NCBI GenBank assembly: GCA_038093515.1
Contig: JBBPSI010000058.1
Span: 62,001 to 126,000 of the forward strand
Direction: 5' to 3'
Origin: Butyriboletus loyo
Lineage: Eukaryota; Basidiomycota; Agaricomycetes; Boletales; Boletaceae
Length of the DNA: 64,000 nt
The notes below the pieces were generated by a model. That model made no database searches. It saw only the letters and a program-made list of their open reading frames with translations, and was not told the DNA's origin. A program made the position numbers and the translations under genes. Within the stretch, counting starts at the first letter, position 1, and each line of letters opens with the position of its first letter. Positions 61,972 through 64,000 of this stretch are shown piece after piece.

Positions 61972-63489
61972 ATGTCGTACAATTTAGACCCTTCGACGGC
62001 CCCGTCGTACTCCGTCAAGGAAGGGAACGGATGGCTAGCCGTCTTCAATCCTGACGCACGGCGTCAGATGGACATACAACTCCGTTCGGGTTATACCCAT
62101 AATGGGTGCGAGTTTTCCCAATCACGACGAGTTCTATTCCTCACAACCCTGTCCTTTCTTACCAACCAGTGTCGTCTGCTGCGTAAAATTCTCTTCTGAT
62201 GGCTCGCTGCTCGCAGTTGGGACCGAAAATACGGTCATCCTATACAATATCGAACAACAATCAAAATTAACGTGAGTACCCATACCATGGCCTCCGTTCC
62301 CGTAATAACATCACACGCAGCTTCTTACTTGGCAGTGAACAAGTAGAAAAGGCCAATCACGCCCGCAGCGTTATTATAAGTCCTGATAACGAACTCCTTG
62401 TGGCGGGGTCTGAGGACAAATACATTCGAGTATGTGAATCATCACTGCATCATATGGGTCTTCCTGACAGGAGCTCGCTATTAGGTCTGGAACGTCAAGA
62501 CAGGTGAATTCCTTCGAACGTTGAGTGGACACACCGGTGAAGTTTACGCGTTGGCGTTCACGACCGATTCTCGATTTTTATTCTCCGCATCGGGTGATCG
62601 TACTGTCCGAGTCTGGGATGCGACACAGTTCTCCCCTGACGTGACACAAGTACCTGAACCCACTTGCCGCATTCTTCACCCCGCAAGCGCAGAAGAGAAG
62701 TTATCAAAAAAAGTCGTCTTTACCTCGGTCGCGGTCGACTCAACAGGGTCCTTCGTTGCCGCTGGCTCACTCGACGGCATAGTTAGAGTTTGGGATGTAT
62801 CCTCGGACACGAGGAATGATGAACCGATCGGTATACTCCGCGGACACTCAGACGGAGTCTATGGCGTCCAGTTTCTGCCAAGTCACACGGGAACCTCGAC
62901 CACGTGTCTTGTGAGTGCAAGCCTGGACCAAACTTTGAAGTGTTGGGAGCTCTTGCCGGATGAGAAGCAATTCAAATGCAAGAAGACATTGAGTGGACAC
63001 AAGGCATGGTGTTTTCTACATTTATTGCAAGTACCGCGGGCTCAAGTGACACTTTCACAGGATGCTGTTCTGTCAGTGTCGGTGCTGCAAGTAGGGCGAG
63101 AGCAGCGCCTCGCGTCATCGTCCCGAGATGGAACTGTCCGATTGTGGGACTTGAGAAGTGGGATCCCATATTTCATGATCCAGGGACACACGAACACTGG
63201 TGCGCAGTTCTTACCATGATCCACACCCCTTTTTGACACACATCGTGTACTCCCCGAAGTCACTTCTGTCGACCTCGGCAACGATGGGATGCTTCTCGCT
63301 TCTGGCAGCGGTGACCATCAAGTGCGGATCTGTGAGTTTAGTCCGAGTCAGAGTCTATCAGCCACTCAAGTGTATCTGGCTTCTATGCAGGGAAGTATGT
63401 GTTACAATGATGTCAACGGTACTCCCCTTCGTTATATTACATTGGGACGACATGTCCGGATCACGAGGGACGGAGGGTTTGACGGGTGA
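61972..63489 (+). CDS. TUP1-like WD40 protein without tetramerisation domain
   Basis: Multi-exon, ATG at 61972: MSYNLDPSTAPSYSVKEGN, then GWLAVFNPDARRQMDIQL, the same stretch found just before the Tup1 propeller. WD40 blades follow: VVCCVKFSSDGSLLAVG, SVIISPDNELLVAGSEDKY, VWNVKTGEFLRTLSGHTGEV, SASGDRTVRVWD, AAGSLDGIVRVWDVSSD, SASLDQTLKCWELL, SSRDGTVRLWDLRSG, GNDGMLLASGSGDHQVRICE. Exons 61972-62105 and from 62173 join in frame. No Tup_N coiled coil; the open frame upstream of the ATG (to about 61861) does not supply one. Paralogue of TUP1, which faces it. The predicted protein may act on shared partners without Cyc8 binding; this is inference. Confidence 0.85.
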
Positions 63490-63705
63490 ACTTTGAGCCG
63501 CGAGTGACTCCGGTACGAATTTTAGCTAGACTATACCTCCAGGGCATCGGTTTCATTGGAACTTGATCCACCTGCCGACATAGTTATTTTCTCACTCATA
63601 AAATCATTAATGTCGTTTTCTCGTCCTTCGATGCCTAATTGGCTTACCTAATCGATTGCTCGCGCTTTGATGGACCCAGGCTATTCGCCGTTCTAATCAT
63701 CCAGC
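63490..63705. promoter_or_regulatory. Short intergenic region upstream of VPS29
   Basis: 216 bp between two plus-strand genes. No gene seen. Confidence 0.4.
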
Positions 63706-64000
63706 ATGGTCCTCGTCCTCATCATCGGCGACCTTCATATTCCTCATCGTGCACACGATCTTCCTGCCAAATTCCGTAAACTCCTGGTCCCAGGAAAGAT
63801 TCAACAAATATTATGTACTGGCAACGTCTGTGACCGAGAGACCTACGAATATCTACGCACCGTGGCGGCCGACGTATGCGTCGTGAGAGGGGACTACGAT
63901 GAGGTACACTCATTTTCTCGCCCCGTTCACTCATACTTTACAAACCACGCACATACTTACCCGAGGTTCTTGTTTGCAGAGCACCAGCTTTCCGCCCTCG
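63706..64000 (+). CDS. VPS29: Retromer subunit Vps29, 3' end outside window
   Basis: Partial gene. Exon 1 is 63706-63903: [40 protein letters not shown] and VVRGDYDE are typical Vps29, a phosphoesterase-fold protein with the GDLHIPHR signature. Exon 2 starts at 63980 after a 76 bp GT..AG intron and runs off the window. Vps29 is a core retromer subunit that recycles cargo from endosomes. Confidence 0.95.
   Translation, partial: MVLVLIIGDLHIPHRAHDLPAKFRKLLVPGKIQQILCTGNVCDRETYEYLRTVAADVCVVRGDYDEVHSFSRPVHSYFTNHAHTYPRFLFAEHQLSAL

Noticed and set aside
1..64000. CRISPR array, operons, bacterial-type terminators
   Set aside because: Introns and fungal gene families show this is a nuclear fungal genome; no regularly spaced short repeats were seen.

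Overview
The window is nuclear DNA of a filamentous basidiomycete. Nearly every gene is split by 45-70 bp GT..AG introns, and there are chromodomain Ty3/Gypsy elements and fungal families (TUP1, MDM35, SOS7, GPI8, GH47, GH27). Gene content and protein style suggest Agaricomycetes, perhaps a Rhizoctonia/Ceratobasidium-like species; this placement is inference.

Layout. 1-1446: a FYVE/SAP-type protein cut by the window edge. 1447-10760: a repeat island. A CpG-free remnant holds an intact 7.07 kb chromovirus (2452-9520, minus strand, 5-bp target duplication) and a solo LTR (9789-10286). 11031-21133: a kinesin-10-like motor, a CCCH zinc-finger protein, a small membrane-anchored protein and an F-box protein. 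21221-32281: tRNA-Cys, SWP1, two GH47 mannosidases and SOS7. This stretch is a tandem duplication of an SWP1-GH47-SOS7 block; the internal SOS7 and SWP1 copies are decayed and fused. A ~88 bp MITE and a 1,000 bp TIR element lie here. 33300-36638: MDM35, an HCNGP-like splicing protein, GPI8. 36764-42400: a GH27 alpha-galactosidase and a broken sister copy. 42897-48377: SmD1, mitochondrial AsnRS, a pepsin-like protease, RPS3. 49245-55000: a small GTPase and a three-member array of secreted proteins. 56197-64000: an L-fuconate dehydratase-like enzyme, TUP1 with a head-to-head TUP1-like gene lacking the tetramerisation domain, and the start of VPS29.

Common themes are glycan handling and the secretory pathway (SWP1, two GH47, GPI8, GH27, protease, secreted array) and housekeeping genes. 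The most unusual item is the retrotransposon. It carries a complete self-priming signature, its Gag zinc knuckle has lost the last cysteine, and a downstream extra ORF carries three intact knuckles.
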